Both the position numbers and the translations under genes were made by a program. Positions 29,701 through 35,319 of a stretch of DNA of 64,000 nucleotides are shown one piece after another. Each line of letters opens with the position of its first letter. Position 1 is the stretch's first letter. This DNA is from Phymorhynchus buccinoides. Taxonomy: Eukaryota > Mollusca > Gastropoda > Neogastropoda > Raphitomidae. The notes below the pieces were generated by a model that had not been told where the DNA came from, did no database searches, and worked only from the letters and a program-made list of their open reading frames with translations. The stretch spans positions 39,948,867-40,012,866 of the forward strand of contig CM065699.1 in NCBI GenBank assembly GCA_017654935.2, in the 5' to 3' direction.

Positions 29701-31421
29701 CTGTAATCTTTTGTCATTTATCTTTTTTTTTTTTCTTTTTTTTTGGTGTATGGCTGGTGTGATTTGTGAGTTTTTTGAATAAATCAAAATCATTGATGCG
29801 AATGAGTTAACACTGCTCCTAATGGGAAAAGAATACTTTTGTACTAAATCCTTCGGTGAATCTTCTTTCTCGTACTCTGCTCCCTCGGTCTGGAATAGCT
29901 TACCAACACAGTGTTCGCCACTCTTCCTCTGTTCAGTCTTTCAAAACTTCTCTGAAAACTCATCTTTTTGAAACCTCATACTCTCACCTCTAATCCACGT
30001 AGTCCTTGATGATATTACCCTGCATGTGTGTGTGTGTGCGGGGGGGGGGGGGGGGGAGGGAGAGGGAGGAGGGCGAGAGAGATTAATACATGTATTTTGT
30101 ATGAACAGGCTCTTATTTTTAATGTTTATATTCATTGATACTTGTCTTCATGTTGATTATTCTTGGCTTGTCTTTAATGTGTATGTTTATCTGTATGTTA
30201 GTGTTTAGGCCTTTGTTCAGCGCTTTGAGCACCCTGCAAAGGGAGTTAAGCGCTCTATAAATAACCAGTATTATTACATGTATATTGTTTATGCATTATG
30301 TGACCATGTGTGTGTGTGTGTTGTCGAGTCAATGAAGTATTTCCAGGCACACACAGATTACTCTGATTATGTTCAAATTAAACTTTTGATAATGGAGCAT
30401 ACTCTCTCTCTCTCTCTCTGTGCAAAAATAAGCAATTTAAATGACTGTCAAACTGTTTGGCACATATATATTTATTGGACGCTCTCTCTCTCTCTCTGTG
30501 CAAAAATAAGCAGTAATGACTGTCAAACTGTTTGGCACATATATATTTATTGGACGCTTATGGGACGATAAACCGAGGCCCCGTGTGCCCATGCATTTAA
30601 GCACACGTTAATCCCAGTGGCAATGAAATTGTCATTTGGTCAAGTAATCCATCTGATAAATTTTTGACAAAAATGGCTGGCCAGATGTGCACGGGGGGCG
30701 TTCTTTCCTGCTTATGAAATGTTTGCGTTTGTGTGTTTCTCTAGCGTCTGCGCACGTTTGAGTCAAGTAATCCAGGAAAGAGGACGTGCTGATGGGGGAA
30801 AGTGAAGAGAAGTTGTGAAAACGGGGGGCGTTCTTTCCTGCTTATGCCTACATATGTTTGCGTTTGTGTGTTTCTCTAGCGTCTGCGCACGTTGCTGAGC
30901 CCTACCAAGTTCTGGGAGCGCTCCAGGAAAGAGGACGTGCTGATGGGGGAAAGTGAAGAGAAGTTGTGAAAACGGGGGGCGTTCTTTCCTGCTTATGCCT
31001 ACATATGTTTGCGTTTGTGTGTTTCTCTAGCGTCTGCGCACGTTGCTGAGCCCTACCAAGTTCTGGGAGCGCTTAAAGAGGATGTGCTGATGGGGGGAAA
31101 GTGAAGAGAAGTTGTGAAAACGGGGGGCGTTCTTTCCTGCTTATGCCTACATATGTTTGCGTTTGTGTGTTTCTCTAGCGTCTGCGCACGTTGCTGAGCC
31201 CTACCAAGTTCTGGGAGCGCTCCAGGAAAGAGGACGTGCTGATGGGGGAAAGTGAAGAGAAGTTGTGAAAACGGGGGGCGTTCTTTCCTGTTTATGCCTA
31301 CATATGTTTGCGTTTGTGTGTTTTTCTCTAGCGTCTGCGCACGTTGCTGAGCCCTACCAAGTTCTGGGAGCGCTCCAGGAAAGAGGACGTGCTGATGGGG
31401 GAAAGTGAAGAGAAGTTGTGA
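2294..31421 (+). CDS. SLC6 family Na+/Cl- dependent transporter (glycine/amino-acid transporter-like), 5' partial
   Basis: Eleven phase-compatible exon positions encode about 439 residues of a neurotransmitter:sodium symporter, a plasma-membrane protein that couples uptake of a small amine or amino acid to Na+ and usually Cl-. TM4 to TM12 are present in order. Family signatures are visible: RGVTLPGA before EL3, the unwound TM6 region [19 protein letters not shown] after TM6, TM7 with [17 protein letters not shown] entering TM8, and WIYG at the end of TM10. TM1-3 lie upstream of the window; the family is usually 600-700 aa. The YPEAL motif resembles glycine and nutrient amino-acid transporters, but the substrate cannot be assigned. 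Introns hold many minisatellites and MITEs. The gene is convergent with the PEPCK gene. Confidence 0.93.
2560..3703 (+). repeat. 75-76 bp tandem array carrying a copied splice acceptor and exon start
   Basis: About 15 units precede the true exon. Each contains a pyrimidine tract, TTCAG, GGGCAGTGTGCTGCGGATGT and the following exon bases up to GAGATGATGCTGTGTTTC. The unit is therefore the 3' splice site plus about 55 bp of the TM4 exon. Relative to the true exon, the copies lack the HDM codons (9 bp). Full units are 75 bp, so reading runs in frame across them (..[19 protein letters not shown]..). Some units carry small indels, for example at about 2846, 3028 and 3165. Copies with a G-to-A change or a TAAATGTCCAG variant form sub-families. 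Confidence 0.95.
3704..3836 (+). CDS. SLC6 exon: TM4
   Basis: This is the last and only full-length member of the upstream array, extending through [20 protein letters not shown] to KGVESLGK and a GTAAAA donor. It has 1 nt plus 44 codons. TM4 is hydrophobic and ends with the [10 protein letters not shown] loop typical of the family (LIKGV.S.GK). The array copies share only its first ~65 bp. Because each upstream unit also carries an AG acceptor in the same phase, the transcript could in principle use an earlier copy and add in-frame multiples of 25 residues. Confidence 0.93.
3850..4523 (+). other. Intron, no gene seen
   Basis: AT-rich intron with a short CA run at 3885-3902, an A-rich stretch at 4453-4468 and alternating GTGCGTACGCGCACG near 4478. 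No exon, RNA gene or recognisable element was found. Confidence 0.6.
4524..4658 (+). CDS. SLC6 exon: TM5 and start of extracellular loop 3
   Basis: Exactly 45 codons between GCATGCAG and GTACGC. It encodes [20 protein letters not shown], then [19 protein letters not shown] and RLLRPQ. This matches the strongly conserved SLC6 stretch (V.Y.TA..PY..L..L..RG.TLPGA..GI..YL.PD). Both splice phases are 0. The downstream intron begins with copies of this exon's own 3' end. Confidence 0.95.
4640..5600 (+). repeat. Tandem copies of the TM5-exon 3' end, donor and downstream intron
   Basis: The true junction TTCAGTCGCCTCCTCAGGCCGCAG|GTACGCCTACTCACTCGGCTG recurs as near copies with TTCAGTCGCCTTCTTAACCCGCAG|GTGCGCTT, at about 4965-5010, 5135-5180 and 5275-5560. 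Each is followed by CTGTCCCTCGTCACATCAG and TTAGAATTTAGACATGTAG segments. The unit is thus the end of an exon plus its 5' splice site plus intron, of variable length (about 180-340 bp). The last copy is split by a TTAA-flanked MITE. Confidence 0.85.
5294..5530 (+). mobile_element. TTAA-targeting MITE, family A copy 1
   Basis: The element has perfect 14-bp terminal inverted repeats (CCCTTTCACCGCCA at the left, TGGCGGTGAAAGGG at the right) and is flanked by TTAA at 5290-5293 and 5531-5534. It interrupts an array unit whose unoccupied neighbour reads CTTCTTAACCCGCAGG at about 5149, which gives an in-window empty site. TTAA duplication and CCC termini are typical of piggyBac-mobilised non-autonomous elements. 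There is no ORF. Seven other copies occur in this window. Confidence 0.93.
5690..5840. repeat. Dispersed repeat related to elements at 56.3 and 57.1 kb
   Basis: Shares CACCACGATTAAGTCCCTT, TAGCTGTGACCCACATACAA and CTGCTCTTTAAAATGA with the elements at 56312-56556 and (inverted) 56985-57222. This copy is truncated at its right end. Unnamed family. Confidence 0.7.
6195..6298 (+). CDS. SLC6 exon: TM6 with unwound substrate-binding region
   Basis: 34 codons plus 2 nt between GTGTGCAG and GTCAGT. It encodes [35 protein letters not shown]. This is the TM6a-unwound-TM6b segment (family pattern FFSLG...G.L...ASYN) plus the conserved ASYNKFNNNC loop. The last two bases pair with G of the next exon to give Lys. 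The Ser of FYSLG is where family members place the Na1/Cl- site Ser. Confidence 0.95.
6317..6721. mobile_element. 405-bp MITE with long perfect terminal inverted repeats
   Basis: Starts GCACCACGAAAGGGACATTA and ends with its exact reverse complement. The TIR is about 23 bp and perfect. The interior is AT-rich without an ORF. It begins only 18 bp after the TM6 exon donor. The target duplication is not clear. Confidence 0.85.
6730..7085. repeat. CAGTG/CAGTA microsatellite interrupted by a small MITE
   Basis: A degenerate GCAGT/ACAGT run spans about 6735-6835 and resumes at about 6978-7075. Between them lies a small element (6837-6972) with termini GGGCATTTGCC and GGCAAATGCCC. A second copy of the element is at 7843-8008, with the same ACTCGGTGAA(A/T)TTCAAGGTCGCCGGCAC right part. 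Confidence 0.75.
7085..7375 (+). mobile_element. tRNA-derived SINE-like copy with (TTC)n tail
   Basis: The head TGGCAGAGTGGCTAAGACG resembles an A box of a Leu/Ser-type tRNA gene; the B box is not clearly kept. It ends in an uninterrupted TTC/TTCTTC microsatellite at about 7281-7367. Probably a decayed SINE, not a functional tRNA gene, because no cloverleaf or B box is evident. Confidence 0.45.
7525..7802. repeat. Direct plus inverted duplication of an ~83-bp block
   Basis: ATTGTGGATGTAATGCGCAC to TTGCACCTCTGCGGTGGA occurs twice in tandem (about 7531-7611 and 7613-7693), then its 3' part returns inverted at 7746-7800. The inverted part could form a strong hairpin. No coding meaning is seen. 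Confidence 0.8.
7843..8008. mobile_element. Second copy of the GGGCATTTGCC-type MITE
   Basis: Begins AGGGCAGTTGTCACGAGTGT and ends GGCAAATGCCCTA. It shares TTCAAGGTCGCCGGCAC with the 6837-6972 copy and has an extra AATTAATTAA stretch in the middle. Confidence 0.75.
8010..8340 (-). mobile_element. SINE-like repeat, minus orientation
   Basis: Read on the minus strand, GCCATATGGCCTGGGAATGC is followed by an AGAAG-type tail. The same body occurs in plus orientation at 55605-55705, where the tail is hugely expanded. It is adjoined at about 8140-8330 by the dispersed repeat seen at 1.4-2.0 kb and 19.5-19.8 kb. Confidence 0.5.
8386..10111 (+). repeat. ~41-bp tandem array carrying a copied splice acceptor and exon start
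   Basis: About 40 units of the form GGACTCTGTGTTCACT, (G/A)GAGAGGGTTTGTT, CCATGTTGCAG. The phrase GCAG|GGACTCTGTGTTCA is exactly the acceptor and first 14 bases of the TM7 exon at 10112. Shorter units (about 27-28 bp) lack the middle or the CATGTT part. Left-hand units have TTTCATGTTACATGG, an older variant without the AG acceptor in some copies; right-hand units approach the true junction. The unit is not a multiple of three, so use of an earlier acceptor would shift frame. Confidence 0.96.
10112..10236 (+). CDS. SLC6 exon: TM7
   Basis: 1 nt, 41 codons, 1 nt between GTTGCAG and GTAGGG. It encodes [41 protein letters not shown]. The FSVLGYMA end is typical of TM7 and the following loop. In many chloride-dependent members the start of TM7 reads Asn-Ser-Gly-Thr-Ser, whereas here it is Gly-Glu-Gly-Thr-Ser. 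The exon is the terminal unit of the upstream array. Confidence 0.94.
10577..11631. mobile_element. TA-flanked MITE (CAGTGAAACCTC type) carrying a nested TTAA element
   Basis: Termini CAGTGAAACCTCTATT and AATAGAGGTTTGACTG form inverted repeats flanked by TA on both sides, consistent with a Tc1/mariner/pogo-type MITE. Related termini occur at 49997, 53274-53837, 53857-54270 and 58460-59546. A 471-bp TTAA element at 11111-11581 sits inside it. A CGGTCGGTCGGTCTGTCTGT run lies at about 10715. Confidence 0.75.
11111..11581. mobile_element. TTAA-targeting MITE, family C copy 1
   Basis: Flanked by TTAA at 11107-11110 and 11582-11585. Right end CCCCGAGTGAG; left end CTCACTTCAGACTGGC (diverged). It is closely similar throughout to 17568-18057, including GGCAAGGTCAAAGCAAACTG and GAGCCGGATCCGGCTCATTC. 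No ORF. Confidence 0.88.
12485..12597 (+). CDS. SLC6 exon: TM8 entry and TM8
   Basis: 2 nt plus 37 codons between GTTGTTCAG and GTAAAT. It encodes (G)[40 protein letters not shown](L/I).F..YPEA is a family hallmark. FFLML...G.D.Q places the Na2-site Asp-Ser/Thr region of TM8, where the usual LD(S/T) is VDT here. The first Gly is split with the preceding exon. Confidence 0.95.
12640..12722. repeat. Poly-C runs in an intron
   Basis: C runs at 12650-12659 and about 12693-12722 (roughly 30 C), separated by a CAACAACA stretch. One of many long C or G homopolymers in the window. Confidence 0.9.
12760..12960. repeat. Dispersed repeat, inverted partner at 43.67-43.84 kb
   Basis: AGGACTAAGCTCGCAATGTC, TTGAACAACA, ATTCATCATAGTTAATCAAT and TGAATTTCACCGACGATGAT match the reverse complement of about 43670-43840. 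A related fragment lies at 44450-44495. Unnamed. Confidence 0.75.
13029..13160 (+). CDS. SLC6 exon: IL4 and TM9
   Basis: 44 codons between CTCGGCAG and GTAAGT. It encodes [47 protein letters not shown]......(D/E)..P is the conserved helix after TM8. RK.....I....F..GL is TM9. Phases are 0 on both sides, and no array touches either edge. Confidence 0.95.
13161..14360 (+). other. Intron, no element recognised
   Basis: AT-rich sequence with TTAGT/TAAGT-like phrases near 13240-13340. I see no exon, RNA gene or repeat pair. Confidence 0.6.
14370..14775. repeat. (GT)n microsatellite block
   Basis: Long GT runs at 14371-14420, 14479-14530 and 14710-14769, separated by diverged TGCGTGCATG-type sequence. 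A CA-rich partner lies at 14930-15000 and 15235-15300. The long Cys/Val and His/Thr frames across it are artefacts of the repeat. Confidence 0.95.
15815..16005 (-). mobile_element. SINE-like repeat (CCCTGGAGTC body), minus orientation
   Basis: The minus-strand reading ends in a CAACAACAAC-type tail after GGGTACGACA. The body includes ACTCCAGGGATCATCCCAAC (plus-strand reading) and the palindromic TCCGACTTCGGA. A second copy is at 18712-18885, with a longer TTG/CAA tail. Confidence 0.6.
16408..16507 (+). CDS. SLC6 exon: TM10, with a GC donor
   Basis: 33 codons plus 1 nt. It encodes [33 protein letters not shown], then G shared with the next exon. GG.Y...L.D.Y and SWIYG are family signatures of TM10. 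After ATCTATG comes GCGAGT. Reading on or using GA|GT would put a stop or a frame shift ahead of [18 protein letters not shown] intron gives [17 protein letters not shown], which matches the family. Confidence 0.92.
16510..17565 (+). other. Intron, no element recognised
   Basis: AT-rich; T-rich runs at 16613-16621, 16742-16756 and 17382-17406. No exon seen. Confidence 0.6.
17568..18057. mobile_element. TTAA-targeting MITE, family C copy 2
   Basis: Flanked by TTAA (17564-17567 and 18058-18061), with inverted termini CTCACTCGGGAC and GTCCCGAGTGAG. 490 bp, no ORF, collinear with 11111-11581. Confidence 0.93.
18230..18610. repeat. Dispersed repeat with inverted partner at 28.1-28.3 and 29.3-29.4 kb
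   Basis: AGACAAGATAACTCAATTCG, AACAAGGAATCT and AAAATATCAATTTA match the reverse complement of about 28150-28330. AAAAGCCCAAAAATAGTCA matches, inverted, at about 29335-29370. The partner at 28-29 kb is therefore split by about 1 kb of other sequence. Confidence 0.65.
18712..18885 (-). mobile_element. SINE-like repeat, second copy of the 15.8-kb family
   Basis: Same ACTCCAGGGATCATCCCAAC body, with a (TTG)n start on the plus strand, i.e. a (CAA)n tail on the minus strand. Confidence 0.6.
19358..19398. repeat. Poly-G tract
   Basis: An almost pure G run of about 40 bp with two A interruptions; a potential G-quadruplex or assembly-fragile site. Confidence 0.9.
19490..19910 (-). repeat. Inverted copy of the 1.4-2.0 kb dispersed repeat plus poly-C
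   Basis: GACAGTTTCCTGTCAATTAT, CAACTCCGACTTCGGCTG and AACTTCCAGAAGGTGGGGGA are the reverse complement of phrases at 1800-2040. It is followed at 19869-19900 by an almost pure C run. Confidence 0.7.
19960..23940 (+). other. Long intron remainder
   Basis: Mostly AT-rich and featureless. A GC-rich patch lies at about 20565-20700 in otherwise AT-rich sequence. An ~85-bp block with CTTTTTCCTCTCCCTGGG, AAAACCGTTTGAGAAAAG and CTTGCTAATTATTATTGTTT occurs twice (about 21218-21300 and 21570-21650). A short GGTCCTTAACATTTGG duplication is at about 23178-23210. No exon or RNA gene seen. Confidence 0.55.
23949..24049 (+). CDS. SLC6 exon: IL5 and TM11
   Basis: 2 nt plus 33 codons between TTTTTCAG and GTAAGA. 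It encodes (G)[33 protein letters not shown]. (R/L).DDI..M(L/I)G and W...TP are family signatures of the loop after TM10 and TM11. It depends on the GC donor at 16508 for its phase. Confidence 0.95.
24081..24320. mobile_element. TTAA-targeting MITE, family A copy 2
   Basis: TTAA flanks at 24077-24080 and 24321-24324; termini CCCTTTCACCGCCA and TTGGCGGTGAAAAGGG. 240 bp, 31 bp after the TM11-exon donor. Confidence 0.92.
25130..25700. repeat. Repeat family with AAATTTGAAGCGATTCGGT motif and CA tail
   Basis: GCAAATTTGAAGCGATTCGG and AAACGGCGGAGTTAT phrases recur four times in variant form (about 25188, 25330, 25460 inexact, 25613). The block ends in (CA)n at 25669-25692 followed by GGACACTTGGCTTTTTACTA. 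A dispersed, partly tandem non-coding repeat. Confidence 0.65.
25905..26575 (+). repeat. ~43-46 bp tandem array upstream of the TM12 exon
   Basis: About 14-15 units of the type TTTCATTTTCCCAACTTTAA, CCCAAAATTTGACTGTGACT, ACAAC. Ends about 90 bp before the acceptor at 26666 and does not include exon sequence. Confidence 0.95.
26667..26834 (+). CDS. SLC6 exon: end of TM11 and TM12
   Basis: 56 codons between CTAAAACAG and GTACAG. It encodes [64 protein letters not shown]....S...IP is the usual TM12 pattern. Phases are 0. A 19-bp satellite begins directly at the donor. Confidence 0.95.
26835..27885 (+). repeat. ~18-19 bp tandem array starting at the exon donor
   Basis: Unit TCTGCACTCCCTGGTGTTAA with TTGAT/TTAAG/TTAAT endings, about 35-40 copies at 26840-26948 and 27050-27575, resuming at 27856-27885 after an inserted MITE. 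The first unit overlaps the donor (GAG|GTACAGTGCACTCCCTGG). Units of 18 bp keep long frames open on both strands, but those ORFs are repeat artefacts. Confidence 0.95.
27580..27855. mobile_element. TTAA-targeting MITE, family A copy 3, inside the 18-bp array
   Basis: Right end GGCGGTGAAAGGG then TTAA; left end ACCTTTCGCTGCC after ATAA, a decayed TTAA. It carries an internal ~50-bp duplication of TGACGTGGGTGCTAAACC. The array unit itself contains GTTAAG, giving many empty-site comparisons on both sides. Confidence 0.88.
28120..28870. repeat. Dispersed repeats including a GGACGGAC-type element
   Basis: 28120-28330 is the inverted partner of 18.3-18.6 kb. 28500-28870 has TTGATGATGATACACTGAAT, GACGGACGGA runs and a GGGGACTAATAATAATAATA end. 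Non-coding. Confidence 0.55.
28890..29560. other. Intron sequence with repeat fragments
   Basis: An ATAATAATA tail is followed by TATAGCGCTATTCTCCCGAC and CGCGCTTTACATGGG, a motif typical of retroelement 3' ends. 29335-29400 matches, inverted, the 18.2-kb repeat. Nothing coding was recognised. Confidence 0.45.
29840..30280 (+). mobile_element. 3' end of a LINE (CR1/L2-like), decayed
   Basis: Conceptual translation gives [19 protein letters not shown], then after a frameshift a [13 protein letters not shown] segment, the typical C-terminus of LINE ORF2 proteins. The 3' end has CAGCGCTTTGAGCACCCTGC, GCGCTCTATAAATAACC and an ATTATT tail. A G-rich run (30039-30056) and a GT run interrupt it. Confidence 0.7.
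30380..30560 (+). repeat. Tandem duplication of an ~85-bp block with CT runs
   Basis: TCTCTCTCTCTCTGTGCAAA, AATGACTGTCAAACTGTTTG, GCACATATATATTTATTGGA occurs twice (about 30402-30482 and 30483-30557). Confidence 0.85.
30745..30792 (+). CDS. SLC6 terminal exon, copy 1 (variant C-terminus)
   Basis: After TTTCTCTAG the reading is [15 protein letters not shown] and a TGA, 15 codons. The middle of the exon is replaced by GAGTCAAGTAATCC, which resembles intron sequence at about 30638, and the frame then differs from copies 2, 4 and 5. Its acceptor is intact, so it would be the first terminal exon met by the spliceosome. Whether it is used is unknown. Confidence 0.55.
   Translation, partial: RLRTFESSNPGKRTC
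30880..30969 (+). CDS. SLC6 terminal exon, copy 2 (full)
   Basis: 29 codons plus stop after [35 protein letters not shown]. It joins in phase 0 with ..TEGSFRE of the TM12 exon and gives a cytoplasmic, charged C-tail. RLR.L..P...W is a common SLC6 C-tail pattern. Confidence 0.8.
   Translation, partial: RLRTLLSPTKFWERSRKEDVLMGESEEKL
31031..31090 (+). CDS. SLC6 terminal exon, copy 3 (variant C-terminus)
   Basis: Same start to FWER, then a CTCCAGGA-to-TTA change and loss of bases shift the frame to LKRMC and TGA (19 codons). The acceptor is intact. Confidence 0.6.
   Translation, partial: RLRTLLSPTKFWERLKRMC
31179..31268 (+). CDS. SLC6 terminal exon, copy 4 (full)
   Basis: Encodes the same 29 residues as copy 2, with the same acceptor context and the same ACGGGGGGCGTTCTTTCCTG spacer after the stop. 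Confidence 0.8.
   Translation, partial: RLRTLLSPTKFWERSRKEDVLMGESEEKL
31332..31421 (+). CDS. SLC6 terminal exon, copy 5 (full, last)
   Basis: Same 29 residues as copies 2 and 4; the only copy followed by unique 3' UTR sequence (AACCAGGGGGTCCGAGAAAC). If copies 1-4 are expansions, this is the likely ancestral terminal exon. Confidence 0.85.
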   Translation, partial: RLRTLLSPTKFWERSRKEDVLMGESEEKL

Positions 31422-31857
31422 AAACCAGGGGGTCCGAGAAACGAGGAGTGATGCTGAGAAAAACCTTGGTCCATACAGCCCCCCCGACTCTCAACCTTGT
31501 ATTTGTTCAGTGTTTCCATTTGTCACAGTCTGGGTTGTTTTTTTCCCCTTTTGTAATTGATGCGATTGTTTTGTTGCGTGGAAGATATTTGGGTCGTTTA
31601 AAAAAAAAAAATGTTTTGGGCCATTTCCTCCCGTTTATGCATGTTTTTATTTGATAAATCGGCTTGAAGGTGTTTAAAAAAAAAAAAAAGTTGTGGTTTT
31701 AAGAATAGGTTGGGGGGGGGGGGGGGATGTGGGGGTGGAAGGGAAGGGAATGAGGGTGATATCTGTTTTAAGATATCGCTTGCTTGTTGTAACATAGATG
31801 ATATCAAACTGTGAGAGGATGTTGTGTGTGCGTGCGTGTGTCTTGCCTTTTTTGTGT

Positions 31858-31863
31858 AATAAA
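31858..31863 (+). terminator. Putative polyadenylation signal of the SLC6 gene
   Basis: AATAAA about 440 bp after the last stop; I saw no earlier one downstream of it. A later cluster at about 36910-36945 is an alternative end. Confidence 0.45.
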
Positions 31864-31884
31864 TAATCAAAAGTTTGTACTTTT

Positions 31885-32280
31885 GTTGGTAAAGGTAAAG
31901 ATGTGCCTCCTCCCCCCCTGCATTTCTCGGTTAATTCTATTTTTCCATTTTTGCCTTTCTTACCATACATAAAGCTGTATTTTAGGAACATATTTTTAGC
32001 TAATAACCTTTTTGGAATACTAACCCTATCCCTAACCCTACCCCCCACTATGTACCGCAGTACACCGCAATTTGTCACAGTTGTGGTTCGTTGCGTTTTT
32101 CCATCTTATAGGGTGGGGGGTAGGGTTAGGGTTAGTATTCCAAAAAGATAATTTGGTGAAAATGTTCCTAAAATACAGCTTTATGTATGGTAAGAAAGGC
32201 AACAACGGAAAAATACAATTAATCGAGAAATGTAGGGGGGGGTGGCACATCTTGACCTTTACCCTTTTGTTTATCATAGC
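31885..32280. mobile_element. Foldback element with telomere-like core
   Basis: Left arm GGTAAAGGTAAAGATGTGCC through CAGCTTTATGTATGG-like sequence returns inverted at the right (ACATCTTGACCTTTACC). The arms are about 130 bp. The centre has CCCTATCCCTAACCC on one arm and TAGGGTTAGGGTTAG on the other. A related copy spans 58355-59838. Confidence 0.85.
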
Positions 32281-32299
32281 TGTACATATTCATGGGTTT

Positions 32300-35200
32300 T
32301 AATTTTGTTTAGTTTTTTTTTTAAATGACACTACACATGATTTTGAATCTCACCAAGCTTTGGTTCATATACTTGCTTTAAATCGGTGTGAATTTAACAC
32401 AAACACACACACAAATTACTTTACACATGATTTTGAATCTCACCAAAGCCTAGTTTCATCAATTCATGTACTTGCTTTAAATCGGTGTAAAGTAACTACT
32501 GACTTCTGTGAAGTCAAAACGAATGAACAGAGCTGTTCCACTGACGAATCAAATGAGCTTTTTTTTTTTTTGCTTTTCATTTTGTGTGAAGCGTGTCTAC
32601 CTAGTACCTTAGTGTCAGGTATAACTTGTGTTGTACAATGTTGGATTTCAAACTATACTAAGCTTCACAGCCGTCAAGAAAGCTTGCCAATTAAGACCTC
32701 GTTCCCTTAAAAAAAAAAGAAAAAAAAAAAGGTTGGGAATTGAATTGCTGTGCAACGCTAGAGGCAACGATTGTGACAAATGTTTGAAGAAAAAAAGTAT
32801 CTTAAATTTCTTGGGATGTTCTTGCTAATTGGTTTCGCCTATGGTCAGATTATTGATTATGTTACGTGTGTGTGTAAAATACATTTATTTTTTTGTCTTA
32901 AATACTTGTTCTTTGTCATCTTGATTCTCATCAAAGGGTCTAGTCATGTTTTAGGCTGCGTGCTTTTAACGTTCTTAGGTGTTTGAAGTTGAGACAGCTG
33001 TTGGGGGGTTCATTTTACAAGTTGGATCGTTTTAAAGGCCAACGAGTGGTCTTTTAAAACTAAGTGATTTTGTTCTTATGTTGGTTTTGTCATTTTCTTT
33101 CTAGATCTACTGTCTAGTTAATAGCATCTCATTGAGAGTAGTTCGTGCACATCAGTGCAAAATGGTAGTAGTTGTCTTGAAAGCACAATAGTCTCTGATA
33201 CCAGAGCACCACATAGGATGTATCCTGATCTATTACCTGAACACAAAGTTGGTTTTATCTCAATATCTGTCGCATGAAAGCACAAAGTACCAGCTCGATC
33301 TATGCTTGTAGCAGATCCATGGACTTTCAGCCTCAGTCAGAATGGTTTGTTCGTTTTTTTCAACAGAATATACATAGGGTAAGACCAGAAAATCGACACA
33401 CAAATGTCGAAAGCCATAACAAAGTTTCAAACAGAATTGGTAGAGTGCTCTGCCGGTCTTTTGCCGGTGGGCTCTGCAGTCATGAAAAATGAACTGGTAC
33501 ACCTATGGGGACATTTCGCAAGGACTCCTTTGTATCGTATCCGATGGTCACCAAGCCGGGAGTGGCTATGCGCTTTGTATACTTAATGGAATGTCCCTGC
33601 TCCCCAGTAACACAACACAGACTTCCAAGGCTGGAGCAGGGCTGCTCTCGCGTTGATGGGATGGGAGTGGCTGGTGCATCTCTGGGTCCCATTAGCACCT
33701 CTGGGTGTTTCTATTTCATATACATAGTGCAAGACCAGAAAATCGACACACAAATGTCGAAAGCCATAACAGTTTCAAACAGAATTGGTAGAGTGCTCTG
33801 CCTTCCGATTGGGACATTAGCCAACTGTTCTGCTAACAAAAGTAAATAGGTCTATTCAAAATCCGCCAAAGAAACGAAGCAAAATGGTACTTTGTTAAAT
33901 CTCTCCTGGAATGTTACATTTGACAATGTGGGGTTTCTCAAGGTTTTAAGCAAAGAAACGCCTAAAATTCAAGTAACTTAACGTCACAGACTTAACAGTT
34001 ATACATAATTTACCACCATTTTTTTCAATGAATAGGTCTTCCATTTCATGGGTTTGACATAATGATGTGGTCAACAGTCATCACGCATGCCAATCAATTA
34101 AGCTATCTATTTTTGTTTAAATTGCATTAATTTTCGCATAGCAGGGTGGATACACCATATCTCCGTGATGGAATACATGAAAATATATTTTAAGGTGTAA
34201 AATATTGTGTTCTGCCACCTTTATCGGCAAGCCATTAACAGCATTCTACTCCTGCCTTTAACGATGCATACTGTCCCATAACAGGGTGTGTGCACCATAT
34301 CTCTGGAATATATTTTGAGGGGTAAAATGTTGTGCTCTGCCAATTTTATAGGCAAGCCATTAACAGTATTCTACTCCTGCCTTTAACGATGCATACTTAA
34401 TATCGTATGTCCCATGCTTTATTGTCCATGTTAATATCGTATATGCTCTTCCATCAATTTGACATAAAGTACGCTATTTCATGTTTGTCATAGGTTGTGT
34501 AGCTCACAACGTAAATAAACTTAGCTGAAACTGCCTCGATTCAGAATTCATTTTGATCAAGATGCCATGTAAGAAAGTACGCTATTTCATGTTTGTCATA
34601 GGTTGTGTAGTTCACAACGTAAATAAACTTAGCTGAAACTGCCTCGATTCAGAATTCATTTTGATCGAGATGCCATGTAAGAAAGTACGCTATTTCATGT
34701 TTGTCATAGGTTGTGTAGTTCACAACGTAAATAAACTTAGCTGAAACTGCCTCGATTCAGAATTCATTTTGATCGAGATGCCATGTAACAATCCAACATT
34801 TGGGAGGTACTCGAAATCATTAGCAAGTCAGGAAAGCAGGTAGTTTCTGATCTCTTTTGCAGTATACTCTGTAGACGCTGTAACCTTAGCGTGTGACCAA
34901 ATAGATCATTCCACAACTCCCCCTTTTTAAACAGATATTTTGCTTCATCATTCTCAGTGCTCTTTTATCTCATGTACAGTTAGGGCATGTACACACACAC
35001 GAGCGGATGTTCCGTGCGGAAACCCCAGAAATAAGTAAAAGAAAGAAGGAATAAATACGGATTAGGGGAAATGCGGACACATGCGCTTATTTTTTCCCTT
35101 CTTTCTTTTATCGATTATTTCAGCACGGAAAATCCGGATGTCGTGTGTATGTTTGCTAAGGCTGCGTACACAGTAGACGCGAAAATCCCATGCGCAATCT

Positions 35201-35310
35201 GTAAATAAGTCGAATGAAAAAAATAAGCGTATGTGCCCGTGTTTCCCTGTATCCATATATTTTCCCCCTGCTTTTAAAAAAACTTATTTATGGGTTTCCG
35301 AGCATAACGT
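32300..35310. repeat. Intergenic region with short local duplications
   Basis: Local repeats include: CACATGATTTTGAATCTCAC twice (about 32334, 32422); GACCAGAAAATCGACACACA twice (33383, 33732) with AATTGGTAGAGTGCTCTGCC; TGTTCTGCCACC..CTGCCTTTAACGATGCATA twice (about 34208, 34330); and a ~112-bp block with ACGCTATTTCATGTTTGTCA and AACTGCCTCGATTCAGAATT three times (34470-34785). No gene seen. Confidence 0.7.
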
Positions 35311-35319
35311 CCGTGTGTA

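Larger units (their letters stand above)
30695..31421 (+). repeat. ~150-bp tandem array made of the whole terminal exon
   Basis: Five units, acceptors at 30744, 30879, 31030, 31178 and 31331 (spacings 135, 151, 148 and 153 bp). Each holds GGGGGGCGTTCTTTCCTG, TATGTTTGCGTTTGTGTGTT, the CTCTAG acceptor, the coding exon and its stop. Confidence 0.97.

Noticed and set aside
32110..32145. Interstitial telomere
   Set aside because: Only two to three TTAGGG-like units inside a foldback repeat present twice.
33404..33849. Possible small protein genes (60-114 codons)
   Set aside because: They overlap a local duplication, show no recognisable domain, and have no splice or promoter support.
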